Assembly (NCBI RefSeq): GCF_964355755.1
Contig: NC_092671.1
Span: forward strand, 11,047,001-11,111,000
Direction: 5' to 3'
Source: Antedon mediterranea
Taxonomy: Eukaryota; Echinodermata; Crinoidea; Comatulida; Antedonidae
DNA length: 64,000 nucleotides
The first letter of the stretch is position 1. Each line of letters begins with the position of its first letter. The translations under genes and the position numbers were made by a program. Positions 36,801 through 46,700 of this stretch are shown here, piece after piece. The notes under the pieces were generated by a model. The model was not told the origin of the DNA and did not search any database. It saw only the letters and a program-made list of their open reading frames with translations.

Positions 36801-38176
36801 ATACAAGGGCTTAAGCTACATTTGTAGCAATAAGAATAGTAATGGAGACTTTATGTAAGTAAAAATCGTGAATAAACTATACAAAACCAGCAAACAAGAT
36901 TCAAAACTTTTACAACTTCAGAAACACGTCCAACCACCATGAAGCGCCCTCTCTAATCTGAAATTACATACGATAGGTACGTCATGCGTGTCGTAGAGGT
37001 CTTACTTTCTATTTCATTTCAATAACTTAATGATTTTGCTGTTGAAAAGTGAGGGGGACAATCACCCACTAAGAAATATGAGGGAGGACATGTCCCCCTC
37101 GTCCCCCCAGTATCTTCGCCGGTGTCAAAATGCCATTTTTAAAATGAATATTAAAACTGTACATCCTAAACAAACAACAATATAGATGCTCTGTTAACCT
37201 GTATGAGCATTATTTATAGCAGTCAAAATATACAGATATGATGTAATAACCAATTATGCAGATAGAGTACAAGTTTTGAATCTGTTTTTAATTGCTTTAA
37301 AGTAAATTTTAAACAAACTTACGTTTCATTCTCTTTTAATAATAATTTTTTATATTGTTCATGAGATGCATATTGTATTGCTGCATACGGGATAATACGG
37401 GCCATTGTTGCAGAGTTGCCGCGCCATAATCGTAAAAATCCTTCATTTTTATACGTCTTTATTAGAACTTTGTATGCTTCTCTAGCTGAAAATTTGAGCT
37501 CTGAAGCTGAAGAAACAATCAAAATGACAATTAATAGAATAAAAGTATACAATTTATTCTGATACAACTCAATAAATGTCTTCGAAATTCAAATTCACTC
37601 AAAATGTGACATCAAATGTACAATAACATGGAGCTGGGCCCGGAATGCAGATTCAGTACACTGGACATTTAATAATACAAAGTGTGTTATTTATATAACA
37701 GGTTCTTACTTTGAAAAATGATTTTTGTTCTATCGAGAGGTGCTATCGTTGTCTTGGCAACAACACCAGCTAGGGCACCGGATGAAAGAGATGACAATAC
37801 AGTCTTTAAATTGGAATTTTTCTGAAAGAAAACAAAATAGTTCATAGACTACAGGAAACCAACGTAGGGTTGGACATTGACTGAATATCCTATCTTTTGC
37901 ATTTTAGAAATTGAGGACAGGGGCCTGGAGCTCCAGCTGGTTCCTACATTGGATCTGCTTATTTCCAGACTGACAGAGGGTACCAAAGTAAAAATGTAAA
38001 AGTATTCAAAGGCAGGGACTGGAAAGCACAAGACACTTCCCTGTATTTACTTTTTTAGGTTCTTGCATTTTGTGTTTTTCCACTTCATCTTTTGAAATTG
38101 AAATATTGCATAGATGATGATGATCCTCTTGAATTGGATTTATTGGGTGACCTTTGTCATCATAACCTTCGGTCAT
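30878..38176 (-). CDS. SLC25A42: SLC25A42-like mitochondrial carrier
   Basis: Inner-mitochondrial-membrane carrier; the human protein imports CoA and adenosine 3',5'-diphosphate in exchange for adenine nucleotides. Exons on the minus strand: 38176-38051, 37821-37710, 37506-37323, 32263-32147, 31683-31532, 31197-30878. Total 1011 nt, 336 residues, all phases agree. Three carrier repeats are marked by PLDRTK (residues 70-75), PLDMVR (165-170) and PLDVIR (260-265). The stretches [43 protein letters not shown] and [20 protein letters not shown] are nearly as in human SLC25A42. The 42-residue hydrophilic N-terminus is divergent. Intron 3 (32264-37322) holds a LINE in the same orientation. The gene is divergent from CALML4. 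An acceptor-like CAG at about 38215 suggests a 5' UTR exon upstream. Confidence 0.93.
32753..33400 (-). pseudogene. LINE ORF2 C-terminal part, out of frame
   Basis: About 200 residues beginning [18 protein letters not shown] and including [42 protein letters not shown] and a final WNALP region. This is the post-RT thumb/C-terminal segment seen in Jockey/CR1 reverse transcriptases. It is displaced by a single frameshift from the main ORF2 frame and ends at a natural stop (32753). Confidence 0.8.
33364..35660 (-). pseudogene. LINE ORF2: endonuclease and reverse transcriptase, frameshifted
   Basis: APE-type endonuclease at the N-terminal part ([30 protein letters not shown]), then reverse transcriptase with [63 protein letters not shown] and catalytic FADD. 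The frame is open upstream of 35616 without an obvious ATG and runs against the end of ORF1, so translation may rely on overlap or reinitiation. It ends prematurely at 33364. The missing C-terminal part continues in another frame at 33400-32753, so one indel near 33390 separates them. Otherwise the domain is intact. Confidence 0.85.
35663..36547 (-). CDS. LINE ORF1 protein with PHD-type zinc finger
   Basis: 294 residues. A C4HC3 PHD-type zinc-binding array is visible: C36, C39, C52, C55, H60, C63, C85, C88, including [10 protein letters not shown] and WYCRSC. A coiled-coil-like, lysine-rich segment follows at about 95-160, then a compact domain ([28 protein letters not shown]) resembling the RNA-binding part of LINE ORF1 proteins. 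ORF1 proteins with a PHD finger are known from CR1-type elements; the chaperone role is inferred. The end of this frame overlaps the open ORF2 frame. Confidence 0.8.
   Translation of the reverse strand: MASKSKDQGARPKPRLRNAGGTVDKTVVDIEGEDECGSCGGHFMSGGKSVLCGLCKLWFHIDCQKINEAKYKWLSKDDSSIFWYCRSCSVSVGNFMGLINNVNETQKTMIKTIEAIKSEVEINKEDIKKLSQSSSVVNNEDVKTIIENRLKDENERLKRKSNLMLYRIDESKSNDSDRRKNDDLSKLAGIFEDIDLEVEMRTFFRVGKHRDDGCRPIKVVFKEECIKRDAFEIAIQKKCAVSNDRTIKERDEYNKLRDILRDRQSKGEKDLVIRRGKITRFRSQSTTQSEENTT
36550..36935 (-). repeat. Tandem 5' UTR units of the LINE
   Basis: Two adjacent copies of about 170-190 bp share (plus strand) CCTAGC(G)AAAGACAATCT, GCAATAAGAATAG(G/T)AATG, AGCAAACAAGATTCAAA and CGTCCAACCAC. 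The first spans about 36568-36737 and the second about 36746-36937. They sit immediately upstream of ORF1, where the LINE promoter should be, and resemble the monomer arrangement of some mammalian L1 promoters. Confidence 0.65.
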
Positions 38177-38559
38177 TGTCCCTCTTCTTCAGAGGTGATG
38201 TCTAAATGCTAAACCTGCAATTTAAATAAAGTTATATTATTACACATCCAACAGAAAATTCACTATAGGCATGTATTAATACATGGACACAAATTCAAGG
38301 CAATATTTAACATAATATATTATAATAAAGAGTGAGTGCAGGTGAGTTCGGCCACATTTTATTTTGGTCAATATATAAAATTTATAAAATCAATGTCTGT
38401 TTGTGTTAGGTATTTTGTGTTTAATCATATCATTTTTTGTCACAGAATTGTTTTTATTGAGTTATGTATATACTGCATGCTCTTTAGCCGCTTCTTACAA
38501 AATACCAACAATTTGAAGATGATAAATGATGATGATAAATTAAACTGACATGATGGATG

Positions 38560-38870
38560 GGCTAGGGCCTAGGCCCACTAGCCTACTACTGTACTAGCTA
38601 GCAATATTAATATTTTAAATTATAGTTACAGGGCCATAGGCCTAGCCTAGCTAGTAACGGGAATCCCTAGTAACTAGACTCTGGGCCTAGCCTACTACTC
38701 TAGCTACTACGCCTATGGCCATCTGCTGGCCCTCAATTCATCCGTCCCCTTCTGGCCTCTCTACTCTAAACCTACCTAGCCTCTACCTAGCCTCTAGGCT
38801 AGGCCTAGCAAGTTAGGCCCTATTAGCCTACCTAGCTAGTAGGGAAGACTTTAGCCTAGCCTGGATACTT
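38560..38870. repeat. TAGGCC/CTAGCC-rich low-complexity DNA
   Basis: Dense GCCTAGCC, CTAGGCC and CTACTAG words in the divergent intergenic space between SLC25A42 and CALML4. Same family as 476-975. Promoters for both genes presumably lie near here, but I see no clear core motif. Confidence 0.55.
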
Positions 38871-39125
38871 GCAATACATAGCAAAAACAACCCTCAAAAT
38901 ACGAACACGGGCATATTATAACGATTATTGAATTTAAATACATAATAATACCAGCATAAATTTGAAATCTGGAGGCGGATCGAAGAGAGAGGGATAGGAG
39001 CCAATTTTTTGCACTAAAAAACTTTCTTTTTGACTGTTGGTAGAGGGCGGTGTTTCAAATTTGTTTGGTTTTTAATTTTCTTGGCCGACGACACGACAAA
39101 TTATTGACAATAATATTGTTCCAAA

Positions 39126-40964
39126 ATGGTTTGTTTAATATTTTTGTTATCGAAAATAAAACCATTAATTTCTGTTCACCGTATCTTTTCCCAGATACAT
39201 ATTTGTGTAAACTTTGCTTGATAACAATCGTTTGTTAATGTTAGTCAGCTCAGGTTCTGTAGGCTGATCAATTCTTAATCTTAGTGACTCACACTGTCAC
39301 TACACTCTCTGAATGGGTGTGGTGACTATTCGGTTGATTTTTCGTGACGTAGACTAGGCCTAGCCTAATCATACATACAGTACCGTAATAACAACGTCTT
39401 ATTTTCTTGTATTTACAGGCGCATGTATTTAGCCAAAGTCAGATCGATGGTAAGTTGGTGTCAAATGGTTAAACAATTTAAATTAAAAAAGGAAAACAAA
39501 ATAATATTCAAATTTCAATTGCTTTTTTTTTATAAAATTAAAATAAAAACTTTAAAAAAAGTAAACTATTTGATCCATGTATTATTTTTTCTTGTTTTTT
39601 GTATGTAGAATATCGTGATTGTTTTTCACTACATGACAGTTCCAAAAAAGGTGTAATCAGAGCAGATGACTTAGCTCGAGTAATGAGATCATTGTATACA
39701 AGTCCAACAACAACAGAAATCAGAACTTATCGGAAGAAGTATGAAAAGGGTATGGATTGCTGATAAAAATAAATTAACAAATACACTAATAATACTGAAC
39801 ATAGTTCATCTTTCTGTACCAGGAAGAAAAATACTGAAATAATAAGTATAATAATAATTAATAAGTTCTTTTTTCACCCTTTTTTTAAATACAAAAGCTG
39901 CATTCTTGTTCACAACAATCATTGCTAATTAGGATGTTGATGACCCGATTCAACTTTAAAGGGTCTTTAACACTTGTTTCGATACCGGCAATTCAAATCG
40001 AACGTCAATGTTTTGTTTTCTTGGGCTACGCATAAACTGGCAAATAGAGCGTTGTGGAAACGTTGACGTTTGATTTGCCTGCACCGGACTGAAACTGTCC
40101 CAGAACAGGTGTAAAAGACCCTTTTATAGTACTTTTTAGCATAATTGGTGCTTAATCTCCCACTAGTGTTGATTGCCTAATTCAAAAATATTAATAATTA
40201 AACATTCTTTCAACTTTTCAATTGAAAATAAACAGATATTGAACATAATTTAAAATTTTATTTATTGTTTTCTCAGAAAAGAAAATACAGTTTGATGATT
40301 TTCTTTTAATAATGGATGAACAGCAAAGGAGTGAACATTGCTCACGAGAAATCCTTGACGCATTCTACCATGCAGATGCTAAGAAACAAGGCTACATATC
40401 TGTAAAAGAGTTCAAGAGAATTATGTGTACTTTTGGAGAAAAACTTAAAGACAGGGAAGGTACAGTATAATGTCAATATTATAAAATTAGCTTTGATGAC
40501 AAAATCGTGTTTTCCGAAGGCTTGGCACTTTCGTTATAGACTGTTTTACTTTATCATCTTGATTTAGCTTTTTGCTTATTTTATTTGTGCATATCTCCAT
40601 TGAGATCCAGCCATTAATACCCACAGCATTGTCATTTTTGTCATTAATTAATCATACAAATATTTTTTTTTTGTAACTGATACAATCTCTGTTTAGAAAG
40701 AAGCATTTGACTAGTGTAAATACAAAAATCTAAATTGACAGTTTAAACAATGAGTGGTCTTTGCATCATCGATGCTCTAGTATTTCTGTGTGATTTTCAT
40801 CATTCTTTGCAAATTATTTATTTCATAAAAGATGTATTGTTTTTTTTCTAGTGGATGCGATTTTACGAGAATTTGGTATTGCTAAAAACGGTCAAGTAAA
40901 TTATGCAGATTTTGTAAACAAGCTCCTAACTCCTATACCAGATTCAATGGCTTTACATGAATAA
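39126..40964 (+). CDS. CALML4: CALML4-like calmodulin-related EF-hand protein
   Basis: Exons: 39126-39128 (ATG only, proposed), 39419-39449, 39609-39749, 40277-40459, 40852-40964: 471 nt, 156 residues. The N-terminus AHVFSQSQIDEYRDCFSLHD aligns with human CALML4 (FLSQDQINEYKECFSLYD, from memory), and GEKLKDREVDAILREFGI and NGQVNYADFV match the fourth EF-hand region. Loop 1 (DSSKKGVIRADD) and the other loops lack several Ca-ligating residues, so calcium binding is probably weak or absent, as reported for CALML4. In vertebrates CALML4 is a myosin light chain of microvillar and stereociliary adhesion complexes; the same role here is inference. The start is the weakest part: the exon-2 frame needs an upstream ATG, and ATG|GTTTGT at 39126 is the best fit to the calmodulin pattern of a first exon encoding only Met. 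Confidence 0.82.
39958..40126. mobile_element. MITE with AAAGGGTCTTTAACAC ends
   Basis: CALML4 intron 3. Left AAAGGGTCTTTAACACTTGT mirrors right ACAGGTGTAAAAGACCCTTT. Inside, AATCGAACGTCAATGTT mirrors AACGTTGACGTTTGATT. About 168 bp, distinct ends from families A-C. Confidence 0.65.
40541..40650 (+). repeat. Dispersed repeat, copy 1
   Basis: TGTTTTACTTTATCATCTTG, TTTAGCTTTTTGCTTATTTT and GAGATCCAGCCATTAATAC recur, with minor changes and in the same order, at 54482-54590. The two copies lie in introns of unrelated genes, so this is a mobile or ancient interspersed repeat of unknown class. Confidence 0.55.
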
Positions 40965-41146
40965 TTGTAACGATGAACATAAATTGGGGATGGTTATCAG
41001 AACTTTTGATACTGTAGTGTAAAAGGTCAAGAAGATTTTAAACACAGAGCAAAATGCTGTTTAGACTATCATGTTATTACACAAATAATTACACAATCCG
41101 AATTTCCTCAGTTAAGCTGGAGGACCAGTATAACTATAAATAACTT

Positions 41147-41410
41147 TACAAGAATAATAGCAAAAATAACTCCAAAGAGTTAGTTTGATACCTTGATAAT
41201 AATTTGCTGTATTATGTAAATCCAGAGCTGTACGGTGAGAAAAAGGGGGAGGGGTTGATTGGCTTTAACCAATCAGATGCATTATTACACAAGAATAATA
41301 GCAAGAAAGTCACTCTAAAGAGCGAGTTTGATACCTTGATAATAATAATAATAATGTACTGTATTAATATGTAAATCCAGATCTGTACACTGAGAAGGGG
41401 AGGAATTGAT
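41147..41410 (+). repeat. Direct duplication in CALML4 3' flank
   Basis: The words AGAATAATAGCAA, GTTTGATACCTTGATAATAA, GTAAATCCAGA(G/T)CTGTAC and GAGAA..GGGAGG occur twice in the same order, about 142-150 bp apart. The spacer carries an opposed ATTGGCTTTAACCAAT pair. Confidence 0.6.
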
Positions 41411-42529
41411 GATACATTCTGAGGCTCACCTTAGCTCTAGACCCTGCACAGCTTCAGTTTTCTAGGGACAAAGAACCTTCAGCGTACAGGAATGAAACCA
41501 TGTCTTTCGAAATGAAATGTTTATATAATACTACAGTTCTGAACATTCCTATTATATACCTTGTTACGTATTTTTTATTTATATAAGATCACATTTAAAG
41601 ATTATTGTATACTTAGTGATGATGTGATCAGAAATGTTTTTATAAAGTTTATTCAAATATTACTTAACAATATTTAGCAAAAAAGTTACTAAATCATGAA
41701 GCAATAGTATGTGTATTTATAATTTTGTTTGAATCATGAAAAATATAGATTTATCAAACTGCAGAATGTTTTGCAGCAAAACACAAATCTTAAAGTGTTC
41801 ATTAATCAACTTAGCTTTACTCTAAACCTTGAAAAGTATCCACTTGCCTAAGCCATGTTGTCAGAGGAGTTTTCACATAAAATAAAATGGTACTTTGAAT
41901 GGCTTTCAAAGAGATATTTCATTTTTAGACCATTGTTAGAACGAATAACCTAGCATTTTAAGAATACCCAACTTTTATAACTGTTCTCAATATTTGATTT
42001 ATCAAAAGAACAGTAACCAAGATTATAAAGTAAAATTTGATACCTTGATTGACTTACCTGTATAAGGATATTAATTTTTTAAACCACACATTATTGAAAA
42101 ACCCAATTTTATATTAAATTTGTTATCTTATGGTTTGACGCTATTGTTTTTAAGCTAGTAGAACACTAGTATAACAGATTATAATAAAACAATGTTTTAA
42201 AACAATGTTTTAGAAAAATGTGTTGAAATTCAATTGTTGGTCTCTTGTTTACATTTTTAACTTAACTTTAACTTCTACTGTATATAGTCATGGTAATATT
42301 GAGGAACGTATTGTTGCTTGCGCTCTTCTGTTTGTTTTGAAACAGTGGTCTGTAGCATCATGGAGGAATTATTGCTTCCTCCATGGTAAAATAGAGCAGA
42401 CTTCAGCTCTATTTCACAAGCCTAGAATGTCACCCATATTCTTGGAATATGAATGAAATAAATTTTTAAAATTTCATACGCATCCAATGCGAGTAACTCA
42501 CCAATGGATAAACTATTTTAATAATTTAT

Positions 42530-42652
42530 TGTGCTTATAAATTAAGTCTCATTTGAGGCTTAGGGAGTAGAGTTGAACAAGTTGTGAGTTACAACCCTGG
42601 CACTTGGGATTGGAAGGCAACCATGTTAACCACCAAGCTACAGCTCCACTAT
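42530..42652 (-). mobile_element. tRNA-derived SINE
   Basis: On the minus strand a tRNA-like head reads GGAGCTGTAGCTTGGTGGTT (box A region, 42648 downward), then TGGTTGCCTTCCAATCC (anticodon arm-like) and GGGTTGTAACTC (box B-like, near 42597-42586). The bases needed for a functional tRNA are degraded, so this is a SINE head rather than a tRNA gene. It sits in the CALML4 3' flank. Confidence 0.6.
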
Positions 42653-43189
42653 GGATAGCCATATATCTTTTGATATTTAGAAAAGAATAATTGAGTTCAC
42701 CAAATCTCAGAATTAAAACCAGTTTAGACTTTTATTTCTAACAGAATAGCTACAAATAAACAATAGAACTGTATTAATATATCTTTTAAATACCCATAAT
42801 ATTTTCACCTGGAAGTAATATATACATAATTTAATTAATACTATACATTGCACACCTGTAGAATCGCACACACAACTATATATAAACATTACAGAACAAT
42901 CTTAAAATATTTTATATTTGTTATATTTCTTTTTAGACGTAAATGATAATACTATCATGATAGCATACCTGAATACAAGAATAAGTGGGTGTTTAAGTCT
43001 AAAAATGTTGGCACAGGGATGAAAATTGTAATTTGTTTCAATGTTAATTACAGTAAATTATAAAAACATAAAAAGGTGGTAATGTATTTCTGGAAGACTG
43101 GAATAATTAAATAAAATCATATTGCAAAGAAATTATACTATATAAAAAATAATAATAATAATTTAGTATATTTTTTTTAATCTTCTTAT

Positions 43190-43345
43190 TTCGTTTTTTT
43201 TTATGCTTCCGTTCATATGTAATTAAGATTGTTTTTTTTATTGTGTTCTTCTTTGTTTTATGTTTGTAAATCACAGGTTTGCCCACTGGGATTGTTGTGA
43301 TTTTTTTTTGTACCGAATAAATAAAACTTAAAAAAATAAAATAAA
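43190..43345 (+). mobile_element. Retroposon-like 3' end
   Basis: T-rich stretch with a stem-loop-like AATCACAGGTTTGCCCACTGGGATTGTTGTGATT and an A-rich tail (AATAAATAAAACTTAAAAAAATAAAATAAAAC). Resembles the 3' end at 1850-2220 in layout. Class unknown. Confidence 0.35.
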
Positions 43346-43784
43346 ACTACTGTATAGTTAGGAAAGACATGTTCAACTTTGTTTCGGTGGTCTCACATTT
43401 TGGCTTACAGTAATACATAGAAGCTATTTTATTTGTCATTCACAGCTTCAGAATCTGTTTTGGCTAAGAGACAATTGTATTGTCTCAGCCACCTAATCAT
43501 AATATTGCACCACCTTTGACGCAGAATTAAGTATAATGCTAAAGACATCAAAAGTAATAAATCATATATTTTGGAAGGTGTGTGTGCTGTACATCGTAAT
43601 ATCATACAGAAGTTACAAATAACAGTTAAAACATAATAAAATTGTTGCAATAAACCTCTTTATACATTTTTCTAGTTTTTACCAAAAAAAACAACATCTA
43701 TTTATATTAAAGTAACATAATATTTACAGGAATGTTTTTAAAATCAAGCTATATCATTTTAGTCTTTTTAATTAACTATCTTTC

Positions 43785-46700
43785 TCACAACTCTGCTTGG
43801 GCCTTTGCTAAAGCCTCCATCTCAGCCTCCTGGGCCTGCATCCTATTACGGCGACTCCTTCGTTTGGCTAGTTTAGCCTGTAAGTCTTGGTCAGCCCTGG
43901 CTTTCTGCATTTCATGTGCTTTTTCAAATGATGCCATCTCAGCTTCATGCTGTTTCTTCAGATCATCAATATCACCTGAGAAATTGAATTTAATAAATAA
44001 GCTTTCTCTATTGTACTTGGTTGTGTGAGCTTTCTTTGAAGATCAGAAACATAACAAGTTGAAGTATGATAAAAAAATACTTTCTTTATGAAATACAGTA
44101 TATACTACTCAAACCCATAGGAGTTCCACAAAAGGGAAAAAAAGTTGACATAAGCAACGATAGTTAGGCAATGGATTTTTGGTTGTGTGGGCCTTCTTTG
44201 AAGTCTAGAAACAAACAAATGGTAAAATACTGTACTTTCTATATGAAATACAGTATATACTCCAATCCCTAGCCAGGATTTTTAGTCTGTGGGGGGATTT
44301 AAAAGTTCCACAAGGGGGAAAAAGGTTGACATACTGACACTGTAAGCGAAGTTAGTTAGGCTTTACGTATCTCCAGCAAAAGGAGGGTTCATTTGAACCT
44401 TCAAAGCCCTCTGGCTATGGGCTTGCTACTAAATTGATTACTTACCAAATAGGTCGCTTCCTGTGGGTGTACTAGCAAGTTCATTAACAGGGAGTGGTGT
44501 TGGTTGAGATTCATCCTGTGCCACGCCTGCCACAGCTAAATCAGTGTTCTAAAAATTTGTAAAAATCATTTGACATACTGTGAAAGTGCTGGGCTAACAG
44601 GATTTGGGTGTTAAAATGCACTGTTTTTTTTATCTTCATCTATTTTATCTCAAGTGTAATAGGGCATTTGTTGGTTAGCATAGGATATTTTGTGAGACTT
44701 TAGTATAATACAGTATATCAAATATAACTACACCCATTTTGTTTAAAAAGGGGAAAAAAATGTACCTGTTCGTTGCCATCCAATGAGACTTTATCGGCAT
44801 CCACCATCAAGGCAACCAATTCAGGTTCATCATCTTTTTCTTCTTCCACATCTATTGTAAAAAAGCATCAAACAACATTTATTTTAAATATAATTTTTCA
44901 ACTGTGTATAAATGCCATTACAAAAACTAACTTCTGAAGAATGATATCAATGTTTATAATGAATGTGTTCAGAGATAAATTAAAAATAGTTTTACACACT
45001 AATTGTATATATACACGTATAATTAATAAAGGTGTTCAGAAATAAATTAAAAATAGTTTTACACACTAATTGTATATGTACACATATAATTATAAATAGA
45101 AATTTCCAATGTTATTTTTACCTTGTGGTATTTCTATTGTGTTAGCTACATCGTCTCCCATCTTTTCTCGCACTTTTTCTTTGGTCAGTTTCAGCCGTTC
45201 CAATTTTAGTTCTCGTTGTTTAGCAGCACATTCCTTGGTTGATGTATCCAAATCATTCAAAATTGTTTTGTTTATAACCTATGGGACAAAACAGATTAAT
45301 TACAAGTTAAACAACGATTTTGTTTCTCTTTTGTATCAACCCTCATTTGCATGTATCTATGTCATTTTTTATAAGTTTTGGTTCTTATTAGATATTTGAG
45401 ATATTTCATGATAATACATTACTTATAGTAGCACACTATGATATGAAATGTACTTGTTCTATCTATAAATTCTATTGTAAATCAAAATAGAAAATACATA
45501 CATGATCAAACCATTGCACCAAAGCTGCGGATCTCCGCCATGTGACTGAGTAGCATGTGAGGGCGTGCTGATGTCTTTCTGTCGTTCTCATATCAGTAAA
45601 TATATTAGCAATTGCGTTGTTAAGAGTTTTTACTTCTTCTGTTGTGCAGTATGGGAATTTGATGTTATTCAGGTATCTCTGTGCACTTGCTATGTTTTGA
45701 GAGGCTGCAACAAGATTGTTTCGTGTCTCAGCTGCAAACTGGTAGATTATTTGACCACTCCTGTAATTAATAATAAAAAATATTTTAATTGTACTAACTT
45801 ATACATCTTTATGTTTTAAATATCAAGCAGTTTCAATAGATTTATGATATATAAATTTTCAAAGTCACTCTTATTGAAAAACATTTTGTACTATTAATAT
45901 AATAATCTTTTATATATATTATTAATTTTGTAGTATATTTTCAATAAAAATGCACAGATTCATGATAGAAATATCCAAACAAATAACAAACGCTGGAGTG
46001 TTAATTAACACAACAAACAAGAACTAAATTCTAGTTTTGAAATTCAGACTTGTTTTCAATATTGGCATCATGTATTGTTTCAAAAGACAATAAAGTATGT
46101 TCTAAAAACGGAAAATTTTGAACTTACGTTGGCGGTATCCTAGCAACATCTTGCCATCGTCTTACGGCAAATCCCAGCTGGCCACACGCATGCTGCATCA
46201 AAATCTTGGCATTAGTCCATTTATATTTAGCAACCATTACACGTTGTTTCTTCTCAAGGCTTAAGTCTAGCTCAGTTTCTAATCTATACTCTGTCTCACT
46301 GCCGTATTTGCCATCAAAGATGCTCGCTGAGGAGAATAGGAAGTGACGGTGATTGTTATTGTTGTTTGAAATGAAATAATCCTATGATATTTATAGTGAC
46401 AACTTTGTCACATCAATCACGACACTGCCATAATAAATTTATATACACAGAGCTATGTTTGTCAGATGAACACAAATCATGTGAGAGACTCATTTTCTCC
46501 TATTATTATGTATCATGTGGAAATTAAAGCAATGATACATGAATTGTCTGTTTGTCTTTTTTATAGGATGTATTGTCAGCATTAATTAAATAGCATACAA
46601 TTAAATCAGCGATAAAAAAACAAAACTTAATATATTGGGAACCAGGTGAATTAATTTAATAGCATTTTGTTCCAGTTTTAAGTCTAAAGTAGAGATTTTT

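Larger units (their letters stand above)
32690..36955 (-). mobile_element. CR1/Jockey-group LINE, nearly full length
   Basis: A 4.2-kb non-LTR retrotransposon in SLC25A42 intron 3, same strand as the gene. Order 5' to 3' on the minus strand: duplicated 5' UTR (about 36935-36550), ORF1 with PHD finger (36547-35663), ORF2 with endonuclease and reverse transcriptase (about 35650-33364), a frameshifted C-terminal part (to 32753), then a short 3' UTR ending in ACAAGTAAACAAGTAAAATAAG near 32690. The 5' end is presumably close to 36955; target-site duplications were not resolved. One visible frameshift makes this copy probably inactive. Confidence 0.85.
40965..43784. other. CALML4 3' region and intergenic DNA
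   Basis: No gene seen. Contains a direct duplication (41147-41410), a tRNA-derived SINE (42530-42652, minus) and a retroposon-like tail (43190-43345), otherwise AT-rich. Read on the minus strand, 43784 downward is the 3' UTR of the coiled-coil gene. Confidence 0.5.

Noticed and set aside
39423-39449. ATG at 39423 as the CALML4 start (MYLAKVRSM)
   Set aside because: That frame is shifted relative to FSQSQIDEYRDCF, which matches the family and is in phase with the next exon.
42586-42650. Functional tRNA gene
   Set aside because: Box motifs are present but the arms do not pair as a full cloverleaf and the sequence continues as a SINE body.
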